Of a stretch of DNA of 64,000 nt, positions 19,596 to 28,175 are shown piece by piece. This DNA is from Streptomyces sp. Act143 (GTDB taxonomy: Bacteria > Actinomycetota > Actinomycetes > Streptomycetales > Streptomycetaceae): assembly GCF_003143935.1 (NCBI RefSeq), contig NZ_QFRX01000001.1, positions 9,009,356-9,073,355 of the forward strand, in the 5' to 3' direction. The position numbers and the translations under genes are program-made. Below the pieces are notes generated by a model. The model made no database searches. It had not been told where the DNA came from and saw only the letters and a list, made by a program, of their open reading frames with translations. Numbering within the stretch: the stretch's first letter is position 1; each line of letters opens with the position of its first letter.

Positions 19596-20452
19596 GCCTC
19601 AAGAGCGAGGGCGTCAGCCGCAGGAGCAGGAGCCGGACCACCCGCACGCTGCCGCTGCACATCATCCTCATCGCCGTCGGCGCGCTCATGGTCGTACCCC
19701 TGGTGTACGCCGTCCTGTCCGGCTTCAAGTCGACCGACGAGCTCTCCAGCAACCCCTTCGGGCTGCCCGACCGCTGGCTGACCGGCAACTACACCGGCAT
19801 CCTCGGCTCCGGCGACTTCTGGAGGCTGCTCGGCAACAGCACCCTGATCGCGGTCGCCACGACCGTGCTGGTGGTGGCGGTGTCGGCGCTCGCGGCCTTC
19901 TCCTTCGCCCGGTTCGCCTTCCGCGGGCGGGAGGTGATGTTCACGCTCTTCACGATGGGGCTGATGTTCCCCTTCGCGGTCGCCGCCCTGCCGCTCTTCC
20001 TGCTGCTGCGCTATCTCGGCCTGCTGGACAACCCGCTGGGCGTGATCCTGCCGCAGGCCGCGTTCGGGCTGCCGATGACCATCATCATCCTGCGGGCCTT
20101 CTTCCGGGAGATCCCCGGCGAGTTGGAGGAGGCGGCCACCCTCGACGGGTGCAGTTCCTTCGGGTTCTTCTGGCGGGTGCTGCTGCCGATGGCCCGGCCC
20201 GCGCTCGGCACGGTCTCGGTGCTCGCCGTCGTGACCAGCTGGAACAACTTCATGCTGCCCCTGCTGGTGTTCACCGACAACACCTGGTGGACCCTGCCCA
20301 TCGGCGTCCAGCAGTTCCAGGGCCAGTACTCCTCCGACTACGCCCGTGTCTTCGCCTACCTCGTCCTCGCGATGGTCCCCGCCCTCGCCTTCTACTCGGT
20401 CGCCGAGCGTCAGCTCGTCGGCGGCCTCACCGCCGGCGCCACCAAGGGCTGA
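19592..20452 (+). CDS. Sugar ABC transporter permease (MalG type)
   Basis: 286 aa, six predicted membrane helices, EAA loop at LEEAATLDGCSSFGFFWRVL. ATG 19592 overlaps the TGA of the first permease, so the two subunits are translated together. It pairs with the preceding permease to form the channel for the binding protein at 17295. Confidence 0.93.
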   Translation: MSLKSEGVSRRSRSRTTRTLPLHIILIAVGALMVVPLVYAVLSGFKSTDELSSNPFGLPDRWLTGNYTGILGSGDFWRLLGNSTLIAVATTVLVVAVSALAAFSFARFAFRGREVMFTLFTMGLMFPFAVAALPLFLLLRYLGLLDNPLGVILPQAAFGLPMTIIILRAFFREIPGELEEAATLDGCSSFGFFWRVLLPMARPALGTVSVLAVVTSWNNFMLPLLVFTDNTWWTLPIGVQQFQGQYSSDYARVFAYLVLAMVPALAFYSVAERQLVGGLTAGATKG

Positions 20453-20499
20453 CGGCGGTCGTACGGCCCCCACCCCCGCACGTGAGGAGTCGCACCACC

Positions 20500-21537
20500 A
20501 TGCACAAGAACCGCCTCAGACTCGTCGGCGCCCTCGCCGCAGTCCTGGTGGCCACCGGCCTCGGCACCCCCGCCCAGGCCCACGGCAAGCAACCCACCCT
20601 CGCCGACCTGGCCCAGCGCCACGGCCGTTACTTCGGCAGCGCCACCGACAATCCCGAACTCGTCGACGAGCCCTACAAGGCCATCCTCGGCAGCGAGTTC
20701 GACCAGATCACGCCCGGCAACGGCATGAAGTGGTATGCCACCGAGCCCCAGCAGGGCGTCTTCGACTGGACCGCCGGCGACGAGATCGTGAACCTCGCCC
20801 GCGCCCACCACCAGAAGGTGCGCGGCCACACCCTCGTCTGGCACAGCCAGCTGCCCGACTGGCTGACGAGCAAGGAGTGGACGGCGAGCGAACTGCGCGC
20901 CGTGCTGAAGAAGCACATCCAGACCGAGGTACGGCACTACCGCGGCAAGGTGTTCGCCTGGGACGTCGTCAACGAGGCCTTCAACGAGGACGGGACGTAC
21001 CGGGAGACGATCTTCTACAAGACGCTCGGCCCCGGCTACATCGCCGACGCCCTGCGCTGGGCCCACCAGGCCGACCCGAAGGTCAAGCTCTATCTGAACG
21101 ACTACAACATCGAGGCGATCGGCGCGAAGAGCGACGCCTACTACAACCTCGCCAAGGAGCTGAAGGCCCAGGGCGTCCCGCTGAACGGCATCGGCCTGCA
21201 GACCCACCTCGCGCTCCAGTACGGCTATCCGACCACGCTGGAGGACAACCTCCGCCGGTTCTCCGAGCTCGGGCTCGACACGGCGCTCACCGAGGTCGAC
21301 ATCCGGATGATCCTGCCCGCGACCGAGGAGAAGCTCGCCGAGCAGGCCGAGTGGTACGCGGACCTGACCGACGCCTGTCTGGCGGTGCGCAGGTGCGTCG
21401 GGATCACCATCTGGGACTACACCGACAAGTACAGCTGGATACCGGCGTTCTTCGAGGGCGAGGGCGCGGCCCTGCCGTACGACGAGCAACTCCAGCCCAA
21501 GCCCGCCTACTTCGCGATCAGGAACGCGCTGAAGTAG
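20500..21537 (+). CDS. Secreted endo-1,4-beta-xylanase, GH10
   Basis: 345 aa. A Sec signal peptide (basic MHKNRLR, hydrophobic core, cleavage after AQA near residue 26) precedes a single GH10 barrel. The acid/base is E159 in WDVVNEAF and the nucleophile E265 in LTEVDIRM. WHSQLPDWL and GNGMKWYATEPQQG are also GH10 marks. No carbohydrate-binding module. GTGAGGAG lies upstream of ATG 20500, 47 nt after the permease gene, so it probably belongs to the transporter operon: the xylanase releases oligosaccharides that the importer takes up. Confidence 0.95.
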   Translation: MHKNRLRLVGALAAVLVATGLGTPAQAHGKQPTLADLAQRHGRYFGSATDNPELVDEPYKAILGSEFDQITPGNGMKWYATEPQQGVFDWTAGDEIVNLARAHHQKVRGHTLVWHSQLPDWLTSKEWTASELRAVLKKHIQTEVRHYRGKVFAWDVVNEAFNEDGTYRETIFYKTLGPGYIADALRWAHQADPKVKLYLNDYNIEAIGAKSDAYYNLAKELKAQGVPLNGIGLQTHLALQYGYPTTLEDNLRRFSELGLDTALTEVDIRMILPATEEKLAEQAEWYADLTDACLAVRRCVGITIWDYTDKYSWIPAFFEGEGAALPYDEQLQPKPAYFAIRNALK

Positions 21538-21598
21538 CGGCGCTTGTGTGAGACGCCCGGCGGCTGGGCAAGGAGGGGAGTCCGCCGGGGTGCGGCCC

Positions 21599-21627
21599 GG
21601 CCCGGCGATGCGTCCCGTCGCCGGGCC
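21599..21627. terminator. Bidirectional hairpin between xylanase and LacI genes
   Basis: GGCCCGGCGA (21599-21608) pairs with 21618-21627 across a 9-nt loop. The flanking genes converge here. No T run. Confidence 0.6.
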
Positions 21628-21636
21628 GGTGCCGTG

Positions 21637-22683
21637 TCAGCGGGTGAGGGGTGCCGTGCTGGCCCGCACCACCAGCTCCGTGCCCAACTCCACGCGCGGC
21701 GAGTCCGGTTGTTCACCGCGGGCCAGCCTGAGCACCGTACGGACGGCCAACTTGCCCATGTCCCCGAGAGGCTGGCGGACGGTGGTGAGGGGCGGGGCGG
21801 ACCACCGTACTTCCGGAAGGTCGTCGAAACCGACCAGGCTCATGTCCTCCGGCACCCGGAGACCGCGCCGGCGCAGCGCCTCGATCGCGCCGAGCGCCAT
21901 CTGGTCGCTGGCGGCGAAGATCGCGGTGGGCGGCTCGGGCAGGTCCAGCAGGGCGTTGCAGCCGGTGAATCCGGACTCGGGGTGGAAGTCGCCGGGGACG
22001 ACGAGAGCGTCGTCGACCGTGAGTCCCGCGCCCTCCAGGGCGGCGCGGTAGCCGTCGAACCGGGCCCGGGAGCACAGCAGTCGGGGCGGGCCGGCGATCA
22101 GGGCGATCCTGCGGTGCCCGAGGGACAGCAGATGCTCGGTGGCCGCCAGACCGCCCGACCAGTTGGCGGCCCCGATGGTCGGGGCGTCGAGCGCGGGGGA
22201 GCCCGCCGGGTCGACGACGACCAGCGGGACGCCGAGGATGCGCAACTCCTCGTGCAGCATGGGTTCCAGGGCCGAGGTGACGAGGATGACGCCGTCGGAG
22301 GCGCGGGCCCGCAGGTTGCGCATCCACTCGCGGGCGTCGCCGGTACGGCCGTGGATCGCCGAGACGACCGTGCCGACGCCGGTCGCGTGGGCCACCTCCT
22401 CGACACCGCGGATGATCTCCACCGCCCAGGGGCTGTCCAGGTCGTTGAAGACCAGGTCGAGCAGGGCGGCGCCGGTGCCGGTGGACGTGGGGCGCTTGCG
22501 GTAGCCGTACCGCTGGAGCAGTTCCTCGACCCGGGCCCGGGTCCTGGGGGAGACGTCGGAACGGCCGTTGACGACCCGGGACACGGTCGGCACCGAGACG
22601 CCGGCCTGCCGGGCGATCTCGGTGATCGTGACCCGGTTGCCGGGCGTGGCCGGCCCCTCGGTGCCGACCTCGTGTGCTGCCAA
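21637..22683 (-). CDS. LacI family transcriptional regulator of xylan genes
   Basis: 348 aa. The LacI helix-turn-helix is at about residues 18-45 (VTITEIARQAGVSVPTVSRVVNG), then a periplasmic-binding-protein-like sensor domain with the family's FAASDQMALGAIEALRRRG segment. TTG 22683 is chosen because GGAGG sits about 6 nt upstream; no ATG or GTG fits. It probably represses the GH43 and transporter/xylanase promoters through CGAA-N2-TTTCG sites. A partial copy at 22732-22742 in front of the gene suggests autoregulation (inference). Confidence 0.88.
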   Translation of the reverse strand: MAAHEVGTEGPATPGNRVTITEIARQAGVSVPTVSRVVNGRSDVSPRTRARVEELLQRYGYRKRPTSTGTGAALLDLVFNDLDSPWAVEIIRGVEEVAHATGVGTVVSAIHGRTGDAREWMRNLRARASDGVILVTSALEPMLHEELRILGVPLVVVDPAGSPALDAPTIGAANWSGGLAATEHLLSLGHRRIALIAGPPRLLCSRARFDGYRAALEGAGLTVDDALVVPGDFHPESGFTGCNALLDLPEPPTAIFAASDQMALGAIEALRRRGLRVPEDMSLVGFDDLPEVRWSAPPLTTVRQPLGDMGKLAVRTVLRLARGEQPDSPRVELGTELVVRASTAPLTR

Positions 22684-22731
22684 CTCCCCACCTCCGTGGA
22701 CGGATCGCCGTGGGCGGAGCCACGGACGGAT

Positions 22732-22742
22732 CGAAACTTCCA
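22732..22742. promoter_or_regulatory. Partial xylan operator upstream of the LacI gene
   Basis: CGAAACTTCCA matches the CGAAACTTTCG element at 9 of 11 positions, about 50 bp upstream of the regulator's start. One arm is good and the other weak. Confidence 0.42.
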
Positions 22743-22844
22743 GGAGTCTTCCGGAAAACGGGCACGGATGGGAAGGGCGGTCCGCGTCCATCACCGTTTT
22801 CCGTCCGCGGGACTACGCGGAGTGAGCGGCCCCGGACATGCGTC

Positions 22845-22881
22845 GGGGCCGGTTCGCAGCGTGGGTCTGCGGGCCGGCCCC
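22845..22881 (-). terminator. Hairpin after the DUF5999 gene
   Basis: GGGGCCGG (22845-22852) pairs with 22874-22881, and the loop holds an inner GCAG/CTGC stem. It lies 41 nt beyond the stop of the minus-strand gene. Confidence 0.5.
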
Positions 22882-22921
22882 AGTAGGTCTGCGGGCGGTG
22901 CGCCGGCCGCCCGGCGATGCC

Positions 22922-23128
22922 TCAGGCGGCGGTCATCACCTGGTCGGTGCCCAGCGGGCGGTGCGGGGCGATGATCTGGCCGTCGGGCAGGAGCTCGCCG
23001 GTGTCCTCGAAGAGCAGAACGCCGTTGCACAGCAGGCTCCAGCCCTGCTCCGGGTGGTGCGCCACGAGGCGGGCGGATTCCCGGTCGGCGGAGTCGGCGG
23101 TCGGACACGGCGGCTGGTGCTGGCACAT
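22922..23128 (-). CDS. DUF5999 family small protein
   Basis: 68 aa, starting MCQHQPPCP and containing HPEQGWSLLCNGVLLFEDTGELLPDG. It has Cys and His residues near the N-terminus (CQHQPPC) that might bind metal. It matches a small family restricted to actinomycetes, as I remember it, of unknown function. ATG 23128 gives the conserved N-terminus; the frame is open to ATG 23161. The gene stands alone. Confidence 0.8.
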   Translation of the reverse strand: MCQHQPPCPTADSADRESARLVAHHPEQGWSLLCNGVLLFEDTGELLPDGQIIAPHRPLGTDQVMTAA

Positions 23129-23346
23129 GGGTGGGATCTTTCGCTTTGTCGTGGTTTTCATCGCTGCCCCCGTTGTGATAAGTCGGTCGGAACCAGTGTT
23201 GCCCCACGGGCGTCAATCCGCAGGGATTTGGCAGCACCGCTACTCACAGGTTCATGACGCGTCACCCGCGCGGACGGTTCATCCCAACTGCACTGTCCCT
23301 TCGGGTGGTTCGCGATGGCCGGATGGGGCTAGTCCGGATGGGTGCG

Positions 23347-23392
23347 GGTATAAAATATGGCTCGTACGAGCGTTGTAGTGCTCGTACGAGCC
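23347..23392 (-). terminator. Terminator built from two 12-bp palindromes
   Basis: GGCTCGTACGAGC (23359-23371) pairs perfectly with 23380-23392 across 8 nt. On the minus strand the stem is followed by ATATTTTATA, as in an intrinsic terminator, starting 15 nt after the stop at 23408. Each arm is itself a palindrome (GCTCGTACGAGC), centred exactly 20 bp apart, so a protein-binding role is possible too. Confidence 0.72.
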
Positions 23393-23407
23393 GATCTCGT
23401 CGTGGGG

Positions 23408-23998
23408 TCAGGCGGGCTGGCTCAGCAGCGGTGCGGGTGCCGGTGTCGCCCGGTGGGTCAGTACCGGGAGCAGGTCGGCGACCCGGTGCGGCCGGTGGGC
23501 GGGGATGCCGGGCGGTGCGGGGGCGAGCGGGACGAGCAGATCGGTGGCGGCGGGGTGGCCGGTGGTGCCGTCCGCGGCGCAGTCGCCGTGCAGCCAGAGG
23601 GTGAGCATGTACAGGCCGGGGACCGACAACAGGCGGGGCTGGTAGGGCTGTTGCATGGTCTCCGCCTGGCGCAGCGCGCGCTCGGTGGAGGCGATGTAGG
23701 GGCCCTCGAAGAAATGCGAGAAGGCCCAGCCGTCGGGGGTCAGCCGGGTCTCGGCGGCGGCCACGGCGCGGTCGCCGCACCGGATCAGGAAGCGCCACCC
23801 GGCCAGCCGGGTGGCGGTCGCGCCCGCGGGCGTGAGCTCGTCGAGTACGTGGATGGGCAGCGGGAGTTCGGGGGTCGCGGGGCCTGGTGAGGTACGCAGT
23901 GAGGGTGTCCGGGCCTCGCGGACCGCGGTGGGCGAACCGAGCGCAGTGAGGACGGAGCGAAGGGCGGGCGCGGGGGCCGGGGGTACAAGCAGCGGCAT
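23408..23998 (-). CDS. Conserved hypothetical protein
   Basis: 196 aa. I do not recognise a named family. It has a proline-rich N-terminus of about 45 residues, a central core with aromatic residues (WRFLIRCGDRAVAAAETRL, FSHFFEGPYIASTERAL) and a proline/alanine-rich tail. No signal peptide or membrane segment. ATG 23998 has GAGAGG about 10 nt upstream. It is followed by a clear terminator, so it is a transcription unit of its own. Confidence 0.65.
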   Translation of the reverse strand: MPLLVPPAPAPALRSVLTALGSPTAVREARTPSLRTSPGPATPELPLPIHVLDELTPAGATATRLAGWRFLIRCGDRAVAAAETRLTPDGWAFSHFFEGPYIASTERALRQAETMQQPYQPRLLSVPGLYMLTLWLHGDCAADGTTGHPAATDLLVPLAPAPPGIPAHRPHRVADLLPVLTHRATPAPAPLLSQPA

Positions 23999-24552
23999 GG
24001 TGGGTCGCCTCTCATTCGACAGGCACGGTGGCGCGAGGGCGTGGGCGGACGGCGCTGTCAGCTCGCGGGGCCAGAGAGGCGGGGGCCGGGTCGTGCGTAC
24101 GCGTGATGAGGGTGGGGCCTGCCGTAGGTCACCTCGACGGCAGGATCATTCGACCGGGGGCGCCAACCTTCTGCCTCGTTCGCGGAGTTTATACGACACG
24201 TGTTCAGACGGTGTTTCGTCTAGCCGTTTCCGGGGTGCCCGGCAAGGGTTCATCCGGTCGCCGATACGCGGGAATCATCCCGATTCCGAGTCGGCTGTAC
24301 GGCGATGACCTCGGAAAACGCCGTAAGAGTGGACGGCTAATTGTCGTCGGCGTTTTTCACGAGATGTTCAGGGCACTCGAAACTGCACAGTGCCACATGC
24401 CCGGTGAATGTGCCTCCCGTCACCTGCGCCAGCGTAGCGGGTGCCGGGGGCGCGCGGGACGTTATCGATCGCCTCCGCTGGGCATCATCCCACCTGACCC
24501 GGGACGCCCGGCGGCCGATCTACGGCACGCCCATCCGAGGAGGGACGCTTCG
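23999..24552. other. Intergenic region before the GCS2 gene
   Basis: About 550 bases without a supported gene. It contains one terminator-like inverted repeat (24315-24356, listed separately) and a short ACACGTGT palindrome near 24202. The GCS2 ribosome binding site closes it. Confidence 0.5.
24315..24357. terminator. Possible bidirectional terminator
   Basis: AAAACGCCG (24315-24323) pairs with CGGCGTTTT (24348-24356), followed by another T. The 24-nt loop is long. No gene ends nearby on either strand, so the role is unclear. Confidence 0.35.
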
Positions 24553-26070
24553 ATGGGGGAGAAGGTCGTGGCAGGTCGGTTCGATCTGTCCGATCGCCAG
24601 CACTACCGCGGCAAGCTCCGGCAGTGCCTGACGGGCCTGGAGCGGCTGCTGGAGGAGAAGCGGTTCGATCGGCCGAAGAACCTCATGGGGCTGGAGATCG
24701 AACTGAATCTCACCGGCGCCGACGGCATGCCGAAAATGCTGAATGCGCAAGTACTGGAACGTATCGCGAGCCGAGATTTCCAAACAGAACTCGCCATGTT
24801 CAATCTGGAAGTCAACATAGCCCCACACCCATTGGGCGGTCGGGTATTCGACCGGCTGGCCGAGGAAATACGCACCTCGCTGGCATATGCGGACCGGAAA
24901 GCGGGTGAGCTCGACGCGGGGATCGTGATGATCGGCATTCTGCCGACCCTGGACCGGGACGACCTCGTCTCCTCCAACCTCTCCGCGGTCGACCGCTACA
25001 CCCTCCTCAACGACCAGATCGTGGCCGCCCGCGGCGAGGACTTCACCCTCGACATCGACGGCGTGGAACGGCTGAACTGCACGTCCAAGTCCATCGCCCC
25101 CGAGGCCGCCTGCACCTCCGTGCAGCTCCACCTCCAGGTCACCCCGGGGCGCTTCGCCGACGTGTGGAACGCCGCGCAGGCCGTCGCGGCCGCGCAGATC
25201 GCCGTCGGCGCCAACTCGCCTTTCCTTTTCGGCAAGGAGCTGTGGCGCGAGTCCCGGCCCCCGCTGTTCCAGCAGTCCACCGACACCCGCCCGCCGGAGC
25301 TCCAGGCCCAGGGGGTCCGCCCGCGCACCTGGTTCGGGGAGCGGTGGATCTCCTCGGCGTACGACCTCTTCGAGGAGAACCTCCGCTACTTCCCCGCGCT
25401 GCTGCCGATCTGCGACGACGAGGACCCGCTGAAGGTGCTCGACGAGGGCGGCGTCCCGAGCCTCGCCGAGCTCGTCCTGCACAACGGCACGGTCTACCGC
25501 TGGAACCGCCCGGTCTACGGCATCGCCGACGGCGTCCCGCACCTGCGCGTCGAGAACCGCGTGCTGCCGGCCGGGCCCACCGTCATCGACGTCATCGCCA
25601 ACGCCGCCTTCTACTACGGCGTCGTCCGCGCCCTCGCCGAGGAGTCGCGGCCGGTGTGGACCCGGCTCCCCTTCGAGTCGGCCGCCGCCAACTTCGACGC
25701 GGCCTGCCGGCACGGCATCGACGCCCGCTTCGACTGGCCGCGGCGCGGCCGCTACGGCGGGCTGACCCAGGTCGACGCCGTCACCCTCGTACGCGACGAA
25801 CTGCTGCCGCTCGCCGAGGCCGGGCTGAACGCGTGGGGCGTCGAACCCGCCGACCGGGACCTGTACCTCGGCGTCATCGACGAGCGCTGCCGACGCCGCG
25901 CCAACGGGGCGACCTGGCAGTCGGCGACGTACCACCGGGCGCGCGAGAAGGGCCTCGGCCGCGATGCCGCACTGGCCGCGCTGACCCGGCGGTACTGCGA
26001 GCTGATGCACCTCGGCGAGCCGGTGCACACGTGGCCGGTCGGGCTGCCGGAGCCGGTGCCGCTGGGGTGA
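24553..26070 (+). CDS. Glutamate-cysteine ligase-like (GCS2) family protein
   Basis: 505 aa of the GCS2 carboxylate-amine ligase superfamily: MGLEIELNL near residue 38, FNLEVNIAPHP (about 77-87), a central SVQLHLQV strand and GANSPFLFGKELW. The fold ligates an amino acid gamma-carboxyl with ATP. Streptomyces use mycothiol rather than glutathione, so a true glutathione role is unlikely and the substrate is open. AGGAGGGA precedes ATG 24553; the open frame continues upstream without support. Confidence 0.82.
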   Translation: MGEKVVAGRFDLSDRQHYRGKLRQCLTGLERLLEEKRFDRPKNLMGLEIELNLTGADGMPKMLNAQVLERIASRDFQTELAMFNLEVNIAPHPLGGRVFDRLAEEIRTSLAYADRKAGELDAGIVMIGILPTLDRDDLVSSNLSAVDRYTLLNDQIVAARGEDFTLDIDGVERLNCTSKSIAPEAACTSVQLHLQVTPGRFADVWNAAQAVAAAQIAVGANSPFLFGKELWRESRPPLFQQSTDTRPPELQAQGVRPRTWFGERWISSAYDLFEENLRYFPALLPICDDEDPLKVLDEGGVPSLAELVLHNGTVYRWNRPVYGIADGVPHLRVENRVLPAGPTVIDVIANAAFYYGVVRALAEESRPVWTRLPFESAAANFDAACRHGIDARFDWPRRGRYGGLTQVDAVTLVRDELLPLAEAGLNAWGVEPADRDLYLGVIDERCRRRANGATWQSATYHRAREKGLGRDAALAALTRRYCELMHLGEPVHTWPVGLPEPVPLG

Positions 26071-26195
26071 CGGACGGGTGGCGGGGACGGTGGAGGGCCG
26101 CGGCGAGCGGGCACCGCCCGGCGGCGCCGTGGCGGCTGGACGCCGTTGCGGCCCCCTCCTCGCGGCAGGCGGAGGCGACCTGCCGGTGGGAGGGC

Positions 26196-27968
26196 TCAGC
26201 CGGCGCCGCTGCCCTTCGCCCCCGCCGCCACGATCGCCTTCAGGATCACCTCGTGGATCTCGGACGGGTCGGTGACCTCCTGGCCGGAGCCGCCGGTCGC
26301 CCTGGCTATCTGTTCGGCCTCCGTGCGGTCGGCGTCGGGGCCCACGGCGATCATGATGATCGGGACCGGGCGGTCGGGGTCGCCGAGTTGCTGGAGGCGG
26401 CTGATCAGGGCGCCGCGGGAGATGCTGCCGGGGTCCTGGTTGACGCCGTCGGTCAGGATCACCAGGGCGTTGAACTTGCCCTTCGCGTAGGAGGAGACGG
26501 CCGCCTTGTACGCGGCCAGCGTGGTGTCGTACAGGCCGGTCGCGCCGTTCGGGACCGGGGTCAGGCCGCTGAACGCCGTGGTGAGCCGGTCGCGCTGGGT
26601 GCCGGTGCCCCTCGTGGCGCCGAGGCGTTCCGTCGGTACCAGGACGCGGTAGTCCTTGTCGCCGTCCAGCTTGGTGGAGAAGTCCCACAGCCCGATCTCG
26701 TCGTCCGGCGTGAAGGTCGCGAGGGCCTGGAGCAGGGAGGCCTTGGTGACGTCCATCCGGGACCGGCCGGTGTCCGTGACCGCCTCCGACATCGAGGAGG
26801 ACGCGTCCACGACGGTGGTGATCCTGGCGCTCTGCACCGTGATCGTCCAGGTGCCGAGGGCCTGCTGGAGCGCCGGCTCGGAGGCCGGCTGGAGAGCGGG
26901 CTTCGTGTACGGCTGAGGCTTGCCGCCGCCGGCCCGGCTGACGACGGACGGGTCCACCGTGTCGCCGGAGGTGCGGAAGCCGTACCGGTGGAGCAGCTTC
27001 TGCTGTTCCGGCTTGCACAGGTAGTTCACGAACCGCAGCGCCGCCCGGCTCTCGTCCGTGGTCAGCGCCGCCTGGTCGACGAGGGCGAAGGGGAAGTCGA
27101 GCCGCGGTGAGCCGTCCTTCGGGTAGAAGAGGTCGAGGCCGTCGCCCCCGGCGGCGGTGTTGTACGCGAACGCCGCCTGCTCGCTGAGGATCAGCGCCTG
27201 ATTGCGCCGGGGATTGCCCTGCTCGGTGCCCGAGGAGTCGCGGGGCAGCGTGTCGAGGACCTGGGTGTCGCTGTCGGACGTCCGCTGCGACAGCGCCTTC
27301 ATCATGGCCGCGGCCTGGGTGTCCCCGCCCTCGATCGTGCCGGCGGCCGTGGCCAGCCGGGTGAGGGCCAGCAGGCCGGTGGCGCTCCGCGCCGGGTCGG
27401 CCGCGCCGAGCCTGAGGCCGTCGTCCCGCAGGGTGGCACCGGCCAGTTCGATCCAGCTGTACGTCTTCCGCGGCCAGCCCAGCGACTTCGCGGCCTTCGG
27501 CACCACCGCCACGCCCACGGGCGAGGACGCGAAGCTGCCGACCGGCGTCACCTCCGTCGCCCCCGTGTCCGCCGCGACCCGCTCCAGCCACAGCTCCGAG
27601 TCCGGCACCCACACCTGCGCGTCGGCCTTCCGGCCGGCCAGCAGCGCGTCCGCCACCTTGTACGAGTCACGCGCGGTGACCGTGACGTCCACGCACCGCC
27701 CGTCGGAGGTGAGGCTGGTGTCACGGGCCCGTTCCGCCGCCGCGCGCAGGGCCGGGACCACGTCGGGAGAGGCCGCGACCGACAGCCGTACCGCGTCCTC
27801 CTGGCAGGAGGAACCGAAGGAGAGCAGTCCGCTCTGGACGGCGGCCGCGGTCCCGCCGGCGACGGTGAGGACGAGGACGGTCGCGATGGCCACCGTGCGG
27901 CGCCGGGTGCGTGGACGGGGGTCGCTGCCGCCCGCCCCATACTGATCGGGCAAGCTGTGACGTCCCAT
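26196..27968 (-). CDS. Membrane-anchored solute-binding and VWA domain protein
   Basis: 590 aa. One membrane segment (about residues 28-48) anchors an extracellular part: a binding-protein-like region (about 55-350, SVAASPDVVPALRAAA ... AFAYNTAAGG) and a von Willebrand A domain (about 390-585) with an intact MIDAS motif DASSSM and the later TDG loop (ILTDGVNQD). It may bind a ligand or metal outside the cell. The binding-protein part resembles molybdate/phosphate-type receptors. AGGGAGGGG stands upstream of ATG 27968. Confidence 0.85.
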   Translation of the reverse strand: MGRHSLPDQYGAGGSDPRPRTRRRTVAIATVLVLTVAGGTAAAVQSGLLSFGSSCQEDAVRLSVAASPDVVPALRAAAERARDTSLTSDGRCVDVTVTARDSYKVADALLAGRKADAQVWVPDSELWLERVAADTGATEVTPVGSFASSPVGVAVVPKAAKSLGWPRKTYSWIELAGATLRDDGLRLGAADPARSATGLLALTRLATAAGTIEGGDTQAAAMMKALSQRTSDSDTQVLDTLPRDSSGTEQGNPRRNQALILSEQAAFAYNTAAGGDGLDLFYPKDGSPRLDFPFALVDQAALTTDESRAALRFVNYLCKPEQQKLLHRYGFRTSGDTVDPSVVSRAGGGKPQPYTKPALQPASEPALQQALGTWTITVQSARITTVVDASSSMSEAVTDTGRSRMDVTKASLLQALATFTPDDEIGLWDFSTKLDGDKDYRVLVPTERLGATRGTGTQRDRLTTAFSGLTPVPNGATGLYDTTLAAYKAAVSSYAKGKFNALVILTDGVNQDPGSISRGALISRLQQLGDPDRPVPIIMIAVGPDADRTEAEQIARATGGSGQEVTDPSEIHEVILKAIVAAGAKGSGAG

Positions 27969-28076
27969 GACGGTGGTGCCCCTCCCTGTTGAACCTTCTG
28001 CCGGTTTCATCCGTTTCGCAGGCAAAGGGGAGGCGTGCCCTCGTACGGTGTCCGTCCCCCAACGGCCTGTCGCGCG

Positions 28077-28114
28077 CACGATCGTCGTAAGTTCTCACGA
28101 TCTTCGTAAGTTCT
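28077..28114. repeat. Two adjacent 19-bp direct repeats in a divergent promoter region
   Basis: CACGATCGTCGTAAGTTCT (28077-28095) is followed without a gap by CACGATCTTCGTAAGTTCT (28096-28114), 18 of 19 identical. It lies between the VWA and CPBP genes, a likely binding site for a regulator of one or both. Confidence 0.6.
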
Positions 28115-28175
28115 TTCGAGGACCCTAGCCGGGCCGCGGAGGGGATGAGACTGGATTACTGAATTGGAGTCAGTT

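Noticed and set aside
24520..27612. 1030-codon minus-strand frame opposite the GCS2 gene
   Set aside because: Runs through two real genes in wrong frames, with low-complexity sequence.
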